From assembly GCA_963773315.1 (NCBI GenBank), contig CAVZAF010000002.1, forward strand, positions 620,001 through 684,000: a stretch of 64,000 bases of DNA, written 5' to 3'. This stretch comes from DATKAS01 sp963773315 (GTDB taxonomy: Bacteria; Actinomycetota; Acidimicrobiia; Acidimicrobiales; DATKAS01). Position numbers and translations under genes: made by a program. Under the pieces are notes generated by a model. The model saw only the letters and a program-made list of their open reading frames with translations, was not told the origin of the DNA and did not search any database. This document shows positions 19,412 through 26,950 of the stretch, in pieces (position 1 is the stretch's first letter; each line of letters begins with the position of its first letter).

Positions 19412-20863
19412 GTGGTCATGACGACTCCGCGAGACGGACGGATCACCCTGGTGGAAGAGACACCGGTCCGGTGGCGGATCGAGCCGACCGGCCCGATGCG
19501 CGTGCCGGGGATCGTCTTCGCGTCGCGGTCGCTGCTGCCCGATGTCGCGTCGGACCGGTCGCTGATGCAGGTCGTCAACGTGGCGACGCTGCCCGGGATC
19601 GTCCGGGCCTCGTATGCGATGCCCGACGTGCATTGGGGCTACGGCTTCCCGATCGGCGGGGTGGCCGCTACCGATGTCGATCGAGGCGGGGTCGTCTCAC
19701 CGGGCGGTGTGGGCTTCGACATCTCCTGCGGCGTCCGTCTGCTCACCTCTGGCCTCAGCGAGGAGGACGTGCGCGACGGAATGCCCGCGCTGATGGATGA
19801 GCTCGATCGCCGCGTCCCCACTGGACTCGGCAAGGGTGGCGTGTGGCAGCTACGCGACGATCGTCAGCTGACCACGCTGTTGCTGGGCGGATCGCGTTAC
19901 GCGGTGGAGTGCGGCTACGGCGTCGAGCGCGACCTCGAGCACTGCGAGGATCACGGCTGTGTGGTCGACGCCGAGGTCGGGCACATCAGCGAACGAGCCC
20001 TGCTTCGCGGCATCGGCCAAGTGGGCAGCCTGGGTTCCGGCAACCACTTCCTCGAGGTGCAAGTCGTCGACCACATCTATGACGAAGACATCGCCACCGC
20101 GTACGGGCTCCGACTGGGCGGCGTGTGCGTGATGATTCACTGCGGATCGCGAGGCCTGGGTCACCAGATCTGCTCCGACCACGTCCGCATCATGCAAGCG
20201 GCCATGCCCGGCTACGCGATCGCGGTCCCCGATCCGCAGCTCGCGTGTGCGCCGGTCACCTCGAGGGAGGGTCGCAGCTACCTCGGGGCGATGGCCGCGG
20301 CGGCGAACTACGGGCGGGCCAACCGCCAGCTCCTCACGGTCGCTACCCGAATGGCGTTCGCGACCGTGCTCGGTGTCGCCGACCTCGATCTCCTCTACGA
20401 CGTCTCCCACAACCTGGCCAAGCTCGAGCACCACGAGATCGACGGGGAACGTCGGCTGCTGTGCGTGCACCGCAAGGGCGCCACCCGCGCCCTGCCGCCC
20501 GGCCATCCCGAGCTCCCCGACCGTCTCGGCGCGTTCGGTCAGCCCGTGCTCGTCCCCGGTTCGATGGGCACCTCCTCGCACGTGCTGGCAGGAGTGGAGG
20601 GTGGGGATGCGTTCCATTCGACGTGCCACGGCGCCGGTCGCACCATGAGTCGCCATGCCGCCATCCGCCGCATCCGCGGGCGGGAGCTAAGGGAGCAGCT
20701 CGCCGCCGCCGGCATCGCGGTGCGCGCCCACTCCGACCGTGGACTGGCCGAGGAGGCCCCTTTCTCCTACAAGGACGTCGACGAGGTCGTCGCCACTTGT
20801 GAGCAGGCGGGTCTGGCCCGACGCGTCGCCCGGTTGCGGCCGATCGGCGTCGTGAAGGGCTGA
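19412..20863 (+). CDS. rtcB: RtcB RNA ligase
   Basis: A 483-aa RtcB family protein. RtcB joins 2',3'-cyclic-phosphate or 3'-phosphate RNA ends to 5'-OH ends using GTP and Mn2+. Hallmarks visible: GGVGFDISCGVRL, GSLGSGNHFLEVQ, the metal/His motif HCGSRGLGHQ, YDVSHN, CVHRKGATRA, GSMGTSS and the guanylylated-His motif TCHGAGR. Length and order are normal for the Rv2631-type branch. The GTG at 19412 has GGGGGTG close upstream; ATG 19418 is an alternative. The divergent archease and shared dormancy-type box point to stress-controlled RNA repair. Confidence 0.95.
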   Translation: MVMTTPRDGRITLVEETPVRWRIEPTGPMRVPGIVFASRSLLPDVASDRSLMQVVNVATLPGIVRASYAMPDVHWGYGFPIGGVAATDVDRGGVVSPGGVGFDISCGVRLLTSGLSEEDVRDGMPALMDELDRRVPTGLGKGGVWQLRDDRQLTTLLLGGSRYAVECGYGVERDLEHCEDHGCVVDAEVGHISERALLRGIGQVGSLGSGNHFLEVQVVDHIYDEDIATAYGLRLGGVCVMIHCGSRGLGHQICSDHVRIMQAAMPGYAIAVPDPQLACAPVTSREGRSYLGAMAAAANYGRANRQLLTVATRMAFATVLGVADLDLLYDVSHNLAKLEHHEIDGERRLLCVHRKGATRALPPGHPELPDRLGAFGQPVLVPGSMGTSSHVLAGVEGGDAFHSTCHGAGRTMSRHAAIRRIRGRELREQLAAAGIAVRAHSDRGLAEEAPFSYKDVDEVVATCEQAGLARRVARLRPIGVVKG

Positions 20864-20882
20864 ACGGCCCGCCCGCGAGACA

Positions 20883-20896
20883 GTGACCTTCGCCCC
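20883..20896. promoter_or_regulatory. Dormancy (DosR)-type box 4
   Basis: GTGACCTTCGCCCC matches GGGNC-N4-GNCCC with one mismatch (T at the second base), 78 bp before the GTG at 20975 and 19 bp after the rtcB stop. Confidence 0.5.
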
Positions 20897-20974
20897 TTGG
20901 CTGATGACGCTGGGGCGCCCACGCTGACTGCGGAGGTGAGACGCGCTACCGAAGTCCGCGCTGAAGGAGTCCAC

Positions 20975-22234
20975 GTGTCGGTCACCGAACGAATCGAGCC
21001 CGGAGGGCCATCACCGCCAGGACGGCCACCTTCGGTGGCGCCGCCGGGTCGACGACCGCCGAGGTGGCGTGGCGCGATCGGGGTCATCGTCGCGGCCGTG
21101 ATGCTCGTAGCGGCAGGGGTCGTCGTCGCGACCCGTGAGAGTGAGGAGCCGTCAGCGACGACGATCCTTCCGCCCACGACGACCGCGGCACCGTCGACGA
21201 CGGTTCCCGTCGATACGACGACCGCTGTGTACCCGACCGCCGAATCGTCCGTGCGCTTCGACGATCCCACTGATGCGGCGCGCTCGTTTGCGGTCGACTT
21301 CGTCGGCTTCGTCGACCCCGTCGTCAGCCAGTTCCAGCAGGGCGACAGCCAGTCAGGCGAGGTCGAGATCCGTCCGTCGGCATCGGGGCCGGTGACGACC
21401 GTGCTCGTCCGCCGTCTCGGGGGGTCGTGGTGGGTTCTCGGCGCGGCCACCGCCAACATCGAGCTCCAGGACCCTGCCGCCCTCGCGGAGATCTCGTCGC
21501 CCGTGCGTCTGAGAGGTGTCAGCACCGCGTTCGAAGCGACGGTGTCTGTCGAGATCCGGGAGGACGGCGCCCGCCGCCCGCTGGGCGACGGTTTCGTGAT
21601 GGGCGGGTCGATGGGCGAGAAGGGTGCCTTCGACGGGACCGTGCCGTTCGAGGAGCCATCGGCGTCGATGGGCGCCGTTGTGCTCCACACGACGTCGATG
21701 GAGAACGGCCACGTGTGGGAGGCCGCAGTCGTCCGAGTTCGCTTCGCTCCGTCCGGCGCCCTTGTCCCGACGAGCGTCTGTCCTGACTACTCGATGGCGC
21801 GCCCGCAGCCGCCGGCCGGCCAGATGGTTGTCTCCGTGTTCTTCACGTGCGACCTCGACGCATCACCTGTCGTGTCCTACCGGCTGGTTCCGGTCTCACC
21901 CCGGGTGCTCCGCGCCGCGCTCGAGCAGCTCCTCGCCGGTCCCACGCGAGGCGAGGCGGACGCAGGGCTGGACAGCTGGTTCTCGAGCTCGACCGCGACG
22001 ATGCTCGCTGACGTCACCGTCACCGATGGCCACGCGGTGATCGACTTCCACGACCTTCGCACGGTGATCCCCAACGCCAGCTCGAGCGCGGGGTCGCGCG
22101 TCTTGCTTTCCCAGCTCGACGCGACTGTGTTCCAGTTCTCGACGGTCTCCTCGGTGATCTACCGCATCGAGGGTGACTGCGAGGCGTTCAACGAGTGGCT
22201 TCAGCTCAGCGGCTGTGAGGTGCGGACTCGCTGA
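20975..22234 (+). CDS. Membrane-anchored Gmad2/GerMN-domain protein
   Basis: A 419-aa exported protein. The N-terminus is cytoplasmic and Pro-rich, then one membrane segment (GAIGVIVAAVMLVAAGVVVA, about residues 36-55) and a Thr/Pro-rich linker (TTILPPTTTAAPSTTVP). A middle region carries a Gmad2-like immunoglobulin fold (SSPVRLRGVSTAFEATVSVEI, GTVPFEEP). The C-terminal third is GerMN-like (VVSVFFTCDL, VLRAALEQLLAGPT). Such proteins sit outside the membrane; the role outside sporulation is unknown. The start GTG at 20975 is chosen for AAGGAG eight bases upstream. It converges on capA with a 29-bp overlap. Confidence 0.8.
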   Translation: MSVTERIEPGGPSPPGRPPSVAPPGRRPPRWRGAIGVIVAAVMLVAAGVVVATRESEEPSATTILPPTTTAAPSTTVPVDTTTAVYPTAESSVRFDDPTDAARSFAVDFVGFVDPVVSQFQQGDSQSGEVEIRPSASGPVTTVLVRRLGGSWWVLGAATANIELQDPAALAEISSPVRLRGVSTAFEATVSVEIREDGARRPLGDGFVMGGSMGEKGAFDGTVPFEEPSASMGAVVLHTTSMENGHVWEAAVVRVRFAPSGALVPTSVCPDYSMARPQPPAGQMVVSVFFTCDLDASPVVSYRLVPVSPRVLRAALEQLLAGPTRGEADAGLDSWFSSSTATMLADVTVTDGHAVIDFHDLRTVIPNASSSAGSRVLLSQLDATVFQFSTVSSVIYRIEGDCEAFNEWLQLSGCEVRTR

Positions 22235-23216
22235 TGTCGCGAGCCGGCTGGGGTTTGTCACCGCATGCCCAGTCGACGACGAGACGTCCGGCGCGCTCTG
22301 TGACATCGGTGCCCAGAGCTGCACAGGCGCGGCGGAAGCGGTTTGCAATCCACGCGGCTTCGTCGCTGTCGGCGAGTCGAGTGTGGCAGTAGTCGAGTGC
22401 GAGTGGGACGACCTCGATCCGAATCGGCACGAGTCCGTCGAAGGTCACGAGCCAGAGCAGACCGAGCTCGTTGCGAAGGTACGGGTCGCGGGCGTAGTCG
22501 TCGATGAAGTCGCCGAGGTCGTAGACGACGCGGTCGATGACACCGTGGAACACGTGCGCCGAGTGGCCTGCGACGAGCGTGGCGCCCGCGGTGCGCAGCG
22601 CCGCCGCCGCCGAACGAACGTGTGCGACCGGCTCGGCGACCATGTTCGGTCCCCAGTGCGGCGACACGACGACGACGTCCGCATCGATGTGGCGGACGGT
22701 GTCCAGCAGCCAGTCTGGTGTCCGGTGGCGGAGCTCCGCGTACGCGACGCCCGGTCGATCGATGCTCGCGGCATAGTCCATCGGATGGTCGGTGACGCCG
22801 ACGATCCCGATCCGCAGACCGCCGCGATCGAGCACCACGGGGGTGCGGGCGGCACCCTCGTCGATGCCGGCACCGACCCATTCGATGCCCGCATTCGCCA
22901 GGTGACGGCATGTGTCCAAGAGCGCCACGGTTCCGAAGTCGAGCGCGTGGTTGTTGGCCAGCGTCACGCATCCCACGCCGAGATGCCCCAGCGCCTCGAC
23001 GGCGATGGGCGGAGCGCGGAAGAAGAAGCGCTTGTTCGGGTCGGGCCACGGTTCGCCGCGGTCGGAGATGGCGCATTCGAGGTTGAGGATGAACAGGTCG
23101 GCCTCGTGTGCGGCGGCGACGACGCCGTCCGCGAAGAGCGCGGTCGGCGGCACTTCGGCGAGGTGCTCGGCAACCATGCGGCCGAGCATCGTGTCGCCGG
23201 CGAAGGCGAGCTTCAT
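22206..23216 (-). CDS. CapA-family (poly-gamma-glutamate synthesis-like) metallophosphatase-fold protein, Rv0574c-like
   Basis: The 336-aa protein shows the CapA signature order: LAFAGDTMLGR at the N-terminus, FILNLECAISDRG, VTLANNHALDFG, IGIVGVTDHP, VVVSPHWGPN and VAGHSAHVFHGV. This is the calcineurin-like fold of CapA/PgsA proteins, with metal-binding Asp, Glu, Asn and His residues in place. Canonical CapA is membrane-bound and aids poly-gamma-glutamate handling; this one has no evident signal or TM segment, so the substrate is uncertain. M. tuberculosis Rv0574c, a DosR-regulon gene, is of the same family. It follows a 103-aa gene by 22 bp. Confidence 0.88.
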   Translation of the reverse strand: MKLAFAGDTMLGRMVAEHLAEVPPTALFADGVVAAAHEADLFILNLECAISDRGEPWPDPNKRFFFRAPPIAVEALGHLGVGCVTLANNHALDFGTVALLDTCRHLANAGIEWVGAGIDEGAARTPVVLDRGGLRIGIVGVTDHPMDYAASIDRPGVAYAELRHRTPDWLLDTVRHIDADVVVVSPHWGPNMVAEPVAHVRSAAAALRTAGATLVAGHSAHVFHGVIDRVVYDLGDFIDDYARDPYLRNELGLLWLVTFDGLVPIRIEVVPLALDYCHTRLADSDEAAWIANRFRRACAALGTDVTERAGRLVVDWACGDKPQPARDISESAPHSR

Positions 23217-23238
23217 CGATCAACCAGCCACTGTCGTG

Positions 23239-23550
23239 TCATCCCTTGCCGGGATGGCGCATCCCGCGCCGGTGCTTGGCGAACGGCCGCTCTCGAACGG
23301 GGGGAGGCGCCGGCTCTTCCCGGGCTTCGGCCCCGATCTCGAGGTGCCGGTGACCCGGCGCGTGTGCCTCGTCGCCTGCGAAGACCGGCGTCGTCGCCGA
23401 AGCCTCCTCACCTACCGACGGCATGATCGCGTCGACGAACCCCTCGGCAGCGTGGCCAAATCGGGCGCGGCGCCGCGCTCGAACGAGTGCAGCGCCTGCA
23501 AGGCCAGCCGCAGCCGAGCCAACCACCACGTATCTGCTTCGGTTCCCCAT
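23239..23550 (-). CDS. Small membrane-anchored hypothetical protein
   Basis: This 103-aa protein starts MGNRSRYVVVGSAAAGLAGAAL, giving one N-terminal membrane segment. A basic stretch RARRRARFG and a hydrophilic Glu/Pro-rich tail ending MRHPGKG follow. I recognise no family. GAGG lies about eight bases before the ATG. It is the first gene behind a full dormancy-type box (57 bp upstream) and is followed 22 bp later by capA, so the two look like one operon. That position is the main support for it being real. Confidence 0.6.
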   Translation of the reverse strand: MGNRSRYVVVGSAAAGLAGAALVRARRRARFGHAAEGFVDAIMPSVGEEASATTPVFAGDEAHAPGHRHLEIGAEAREEPAPPPVRERPFAKHRRGMRHPGKG

Positions 23551-23607
23551 GGCAGCCTCGCTCGTGTGCTTGCTTCCAAGTGACTCCCGCTCGGCTGCCC
23601 CACTCAA

Positions 23608-23621
23608 GGGGCGAAGGTCCC
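23608..23621. promoter_or_regulatory. Dormancy (DosR)-type box 5
   Basis: GGGGCGAAGGTCCC fits GGGNC-N4-GNCCC exactly. It lies 57 bp before the minus-strand 103-aa gene and capA, and is one of a divergent pair with box 6. Confidence 0.65.
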
Positions 23622-23678
23622 GTCCCGCCTGCTGCGGTTGATGGGCATCGTCAAGCGCTGAGCCCACGTCGCCGCGGA

Positions 23679-23692
23679 GGGACCTTCGCCTC
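23679..23692. promoter_or_regulatory. Dormancy (DosR)-type box 6
   Basis: GGGACCTTCGCCTC has one mismatch in the right half (CCTC for CCCC) and continues CTCTGG. The same right half occurs in boxes 7 and 10. It faces the plus-strand genes at 23741 and 23873. Confidence 0.58.
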
Positions 23693-23740
23693 TGGGTGCC
23701 GGGTCGTCGACTGCGCACGCTGCATGAGAGGTGACAGCCC

Positions 23741-23845
23741 ATGGCTGACGGCACCGCTGGAATCGAAGCGGACGACGCCATTCGCGTGCCCATGGTCCTG
23801 GTCGCCTCGGTCGAGCCCAGCGTGTCTCTAGAGCTCGCCGCATGA
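23741..23845 (+). CDS. Possible small protein (34 aa)
   Basis: A short frame starts at an ATG with AGAGGTG about eight bases upstream and encodes a 34-aa peptide ending in SLELAA. It sits 48 bp after a dormancy-type box and 27 bp before the eRF1-like gene. There is no recognised homology. It could be a leader or a random frame; I report it because of the ribosome-binding site and position only. Confidence 0.3.
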   Translation: MADGTAGIEADDAIRVPMVLVASVEPSVSLELAA

Positions 23846-23872
23846 GCGAGGCACATCAGAAGGGAGCCTGAC

Positions 23873-25006
23873 ATGCACAGCGAATCGCACGTTGTCGACC
23901 CGACCACCTTGCGCCGGCTCGCCACCCGGAGCGCCGAACCGGTCGTCACCACGGTGTATCTCGACGTCGACGGCAGTCACCGCCCCGTCGCGGCGGGCTA
24001 CGAGAAGGCGTTCGACCGGCTTGCCGACGATGTGTGCCGCCGAGCGCGCGCCCGAGAGGACAGCGAGGTCTTCCGCTCCGTCGAGGGCGACCTCGAAGCG
24101 ATGCGCGCGTGGCTCGCCCGAGGCATCGACCGGAGCACGACCCGCGGGCTGGCCCTGTTCTCGTGTCACGCTCGAGGCTGGTTCGAAGCGATCGACCTGC
24201 CTGTGTCCGTCCGCGACGAGGCAGGGATTGGACCGGCGCCGCGCATCCGTCAGCTCGCCGAGGCGTACGACGAACCCGAGGCGTTCCTCCTCGCCCTCGT
24301 CGACCGCACCCACTTGCGTCTCTTCCGCGTCTCGGGTCATGACATCCACGAGCTGGCGACGCTCGTCGCGCGCCAAGAGCGATCCGTTGACACCTCGGTC
24401 GAGCTCGGCAGCTTCCAGCGGCATCACGAGGAGGTTGCCCTCGTACATCTGCGAGCGGCCGCCGCCGAGGTCGACGACGCGGTGCGGAGGTGGCAGATCC
24501 GCCAGGTCGTCGTCGGTGGGCCCGACGACGCTCTCGCCGAACTGGAGCGGCGCGTGCATCCGGCCACCCGTGAGCTGATCATCGGACGCGCTGGCGTCAG
24601 CCTGGCCGCGCCCATCGAGGAGATCGCCCGCGCGGCACGCGTCGTCGCCGAGCGCGCCGAGCGCGACCGCGAAGCGGCCCTTGTCGAGGATCTCCGCCAG
24701 CGAGCAGCCGGCGCTCATGGCGGGGTCGTTGGCCTCGAAGCGACTTTGACCGTTCTCGCCGAGCAGCGTGTTGGCGTCCTGCTCATCGCCGACGAGTTCT
24801 CCGCTCCGGGAGCGCGCTGCCCTGCGTGTGGGCATGTTGGTTCGGACCTGCGCCAGTGCCCGGTGTGCGGAACGACCAACATGGAGATCGACGACGTCGT
24901 CGAGGTCGCGATCGAACAGGCAGTCGCCCAGGGTGCGGCCGTCGAGTTTTGCCGCGACACAGATCTCGAGCGCTTCGGCAGCATCGCCGCCATCGAGCGC
25001 TACTGA
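23873..25006 (+). CDS. eRF1-like (baeRF/Vms1-type) protein with C-terminal zinc ribbon, Rv2629-like
   Basis: The 377-aa protein has the three-part shape of bacterial/archaeal eRF1 homologues (baeRF; Vms1/ANKZF1-related). An N-terminal domain (TTVYLDVDGSH, GLALFSCHARGWFEAIDLP) is followed by a middle domain (FLLALVDRTHLRLFRV, QIRQVVVGGPDDALAELERRV) and a C-terminal domain with a zinc ribbon CPACGH-x8-CPVCG at about residues 320-335. Relatives release peptides from stalled ribosomes or peptidyl-tRNA; whether this one keeps the catalytic loop cannot be judged by eye. The ATG at 23873 has AAGGGAG seven bases upstream. M. tuberculosis Rv2629 of the DosR regulon is the closest named parallel. Confidence 0.82.
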   Translation: MHSESHVVDPTTLRRLATRSAEPVVTTVYLDVDGSHRPVAAGYEKAFDRLADDVCRRARAREDSEVFRSVEGDLEAMRAWLARGIDRSTTRGLALFSCHARGWFEAIDLPVSVRDEAGIGPAPRIRQLAEAYDEPEAFLLALVDRTHLRLFRVSGHDIHELATLVARQERSVDTSVELGSFQRHHEEVALVHLRAAAAEVDDAVRRWQIRQVVVGGPDDALAELERRVHPATRELIIGRAGVSLAAPIEEIARAARVVAERAERDREAALVEDLRQRAAGAHGGVVGLEATLTVLAEQRVGVLLIADEFSAPGARCPACGHVGSDLRQCPVCGTTNMEIDDVVEVAIEQAVAQGAAVEFCRDTDLERFGSIAAIERY

Positions 25007-25085
25007 GAGCTTGCGCCGGGCGCCATCTACGTCGGCGAGTGACCCACGAGCGGCGAGACCCGAACGGGTGTACGGTCGCCTCAGG

Positions 25086-25100
25086 CCGGACTTCGTCCGG
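25086..25100. promoter_or_regulatory. Short perfect hairpin in a 5' leader
   Basis: CCGGAC-TTC-GTCCGG forms a 6-bp stem with a 3-base loop, 19 bp before the ATG at 25120. It could be a leader hairpin or an operator. It resembles but does not match the dormancy box. Confidence 0.35.
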
Positions 25101-25119
25101 TCCCAGCAGGGAGAAGCAC

Positions 25120-25761
25120 ATGTCTTACTTGTTCACGCGTCGGCTCAGGTTGGCGCCCGGAAACCTCCTCGACTCCATGACGTGGTCTGCAAAGATCACC
25201 GAGAAGGTGAATGCCATCAGCGAAGTGCCGGTGTCGCTGTGGACCACCGTGTTCTCGCCGAAGCTCGGCACACTCTCATGGACGGTTGTCGTCGAGGACA
25301 TGAGCCAGCTCGAGGCGTTGGACGCGAAGTTGGTGGCCGACAGCGGTTACACCTCGCTGGCCGACGAAGGCGCTCGCTACACCTCTGATGCAGGGATCGA
25401 TGATTCCCTCATCAATCTCATCCATGCCGACCCCGACGCTGCGACAGGCGACCGCCAGTACGCGAGCGCCGTCGAGGCGGTGCTCGCGCCAGGCCACGCG
25501 GCCCGCGGCATCGAGCTCGGCGTGGAGATCGCGCAGCGAGCCAAGAAGATCACGGGCCGTCCGACCTCGTTCGGCGCGTCGCAGACCGGCGTCTACGGGG
25601 CAGTCGGGTGGATCGCGTTGTACGACTCAGTGGATCAGGTGCAGAAGGCGGACGCGGCACTCGCCGCCGACAAGGGATTCGCCGAGCTTCTCGACAAGGA
25701 AGCGAGCAAGGCGTATCTCGCGGGCGTCAGCACCCAGACCCTCTATCGGAGAGTTGTCTGA
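25120..25761 (+). CDS. Conserved hypothetical protein (duplicated alpha/beta-barrel-like halves)
   Basis: I do not recognise a named family. The 213-aa product appears to contain two similar halves. The first has SLWTTVFSPKLGTLSWTVVVEDMSQLEALDAKLVADSGYTSL. The second has TSFGASQTGVYGAVGWIALYDSVDQVQKADAALAADKGFAELLDKEA. Each reads as a strand-helix unit of a dimeric ferredoxin-like (NIPSNAP/ABM-like) barrel. AGGGAG lies about eight bases before the ATG. No signal peptide or membrane segment is present. A strong hairpin follows its stop, so it is likely monocistronic. Confidence 0.72.
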   Translation: MSYLFTRRLRLAPGNLLDSMTWSAKITEKVNAISEVPVSLWTTVFSPKLGTLSWTVVVEDMSQLEALDAKLVADSGYTSLADEGARYTSDAGIDDSLINLIHADPDAATGDRQYASAVEAVLAPGHAARGIELGVEIAQRAKKITGRPTSFGASQTGVYGAVGWIALYDSVDQVQKADAALAADKGFAELLDKEASKAYLAGVSTQTLYRRVV

Positions 25762-25804
25762 CGGTTCGCTCAGGTTGAGCGACCCTCGGCTATGAGTCAC
25801 AAGG

Positions 25805-25835
25805 GCCCTGGTCAGCCGCTACGGCGGGCCAGGGC
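25805..25835 (+). terminator. Hairpin terminator after the 213-aa gene
   Basis: GCCCTGG pairs with CCAGGGC, with an inner GCCG/CGGC stem and a 3-base loop. It lies 44 bp after the stop at 25761. No U-tract is evident, as is usual in GC-rich actinobacteria. Confidence 0.55.
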
Positions 25836-25855
25836 TCCGTGGTTCCGGGCCTTCA

Positions 25856-25869
25856 GGGACCGTCGCCTC
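25856..25869. promoter_or_regulatory. Dormancy (DosR)-type box 7
   Basis: GGGACCGTCGCCTC has the same right half as boxes 6 and 10 and lies 55 bp before the GTG at 25925, just after a terminator hairpin. Confidence 0.5.
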
Positions 25870-25924
25870 GCCGCCCCGGCAAGCATCCGCCGACACGTGC
25901 GCGCGGCGAGAGGGAGCTGAGCCA

Positions 25925-26950
25925 GTGGCGACGCTTCGGCTCGTCCTGACTCGCGAGCAGGTGCTCGCGTTTCGACGTCGGGTCGGTGGCCTCGACCAAC
26001 GACTTCCTGCCAGTGCGAAGTCCCTGCGCGTCGCTGCGTGGGCCGGACTGCAGGACAGCATGCCGAGGGCGGCGCTCCTCTCGATCCACGCGCGCGTCGA
26101 CGAGACCGGGCCTGGCGGCTGGGAGGATCCCTCGCTCGCGCAGGTGTGGGGGCCGCGCTTCAGCGCGTACGTCGTCCCCGAGGCCGATCGCGCGCTGTTC
26201 ACCGTCGCTCGGCTTCCGGACGATCCTGCCGCGCGGAGTCAATGGCAGGACCTCGCCGATCGCATCGAAGGCTTTCTCGAGGGTCGGCGGATGGACTGCC
26301 GCGAGGTGGGGCGCGGGCTCGGCCGCCATCCCGTGTCGTTGCGCTACGCCGCGCCGACCGGCCGCGTGCTGATGCGTTGGGATGGCGCGCGGCAGCCGAT
26401 CATCTGGACCGTGGCACGGCCGGAGGTGGATCCGGCCGACGCCCGGCTCGGGCTGGCGCGCCGGTACCTCCGTGTCTTCGCGCCGACGACGGCCGACTCG
26501 TTCGCGGAGTGGGCCGGAATCAAGCCGGCGCGGGGTCGAGCGACGTTCGATGCGCTCGCGGGATCGTTGACACCCGTGCACACGCCCAGCGGCGACGGGT
26601 GGATCCTGTCCGAGGACGAGAAGGCCTTCCGCTCGTTCGTGGATGGAGAGTCGGCACCCGCGCGGCTCCTGCCGAGCGGCGACACCTACTTCCTCCTCCA
26701 AGGAGCCGACCGCGAGCTGCTCGTGCGCGATGCGGCCCGACGCGCCGAGCTCTGGACGCCGCGTGTGTGGCCAGGAGCGGTCGTCGTCGCGGGAGAAGTG
26801 GCCGGGACGTGGCGCCGCGCGGGTGCAGTCGTCACGATCCGACCCTGGCGGCGCCTCTCCCGCGGGGCGCGCGACGCGGTCGAGCTCGAAGCGCAGTCAT
26901 TCCCCTTGCCGTCGCTCCAGGGAGAGGTGCGCGCGCGATGGGAGACATGA
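25925..26950 (+). CDS. Winged-helix DNA-binding domain protein (HTH_42/YcaQ-like)
   Basis: The 341-aa protein fits the HTH_42 (AlkX/YcaQ-like glycosylase) superfamily: TREQVLAFRRRVGGLDQRLP at the start, AAWAGLQDSMPRAALLSIHARV, GWEDPSLAQVWGPRFSAYVVP, then RYLRVFAPTTADSFAEWAGI. Members are linked to crosslink or damaged-base excision, but many are untested. The GTG start at 25925 follows GGGAGCTGAGCCA. It is translationally coupled (ATGA) to the SGNH hydrolase. The upstream dormancy-type box suggests stress control. Confidence 0.8.
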   Translation: MATLRLVLTREQVLAFRRRVGGLDQRLPASAKSLRVAAWAGLQDSMPRAALLSIHARVDETGPGGWEDPSLAQVWGPRFSAYVVPEADRALFTVARLPDDPAARSQWQDLADRIEGFLEGRRMDCREVGRGLGRHPVSLRYAAPTGRVLMRWDGARQPIIWTVARPEVDPADARLGLARRYLRVFAPTTADSFAEWAGIKPARGRATFDALAGSLTPVHTPSGDGWILSEDEKAFRSFVDGESAPARLLPSGDTYFLLQGADRELLVRDAARRAELWTPRVWPGAVVVAGEVAGTWRRAGAVVTIRPWRRLSRGARDAVELEAQSFPLPSLQGEVRARWET

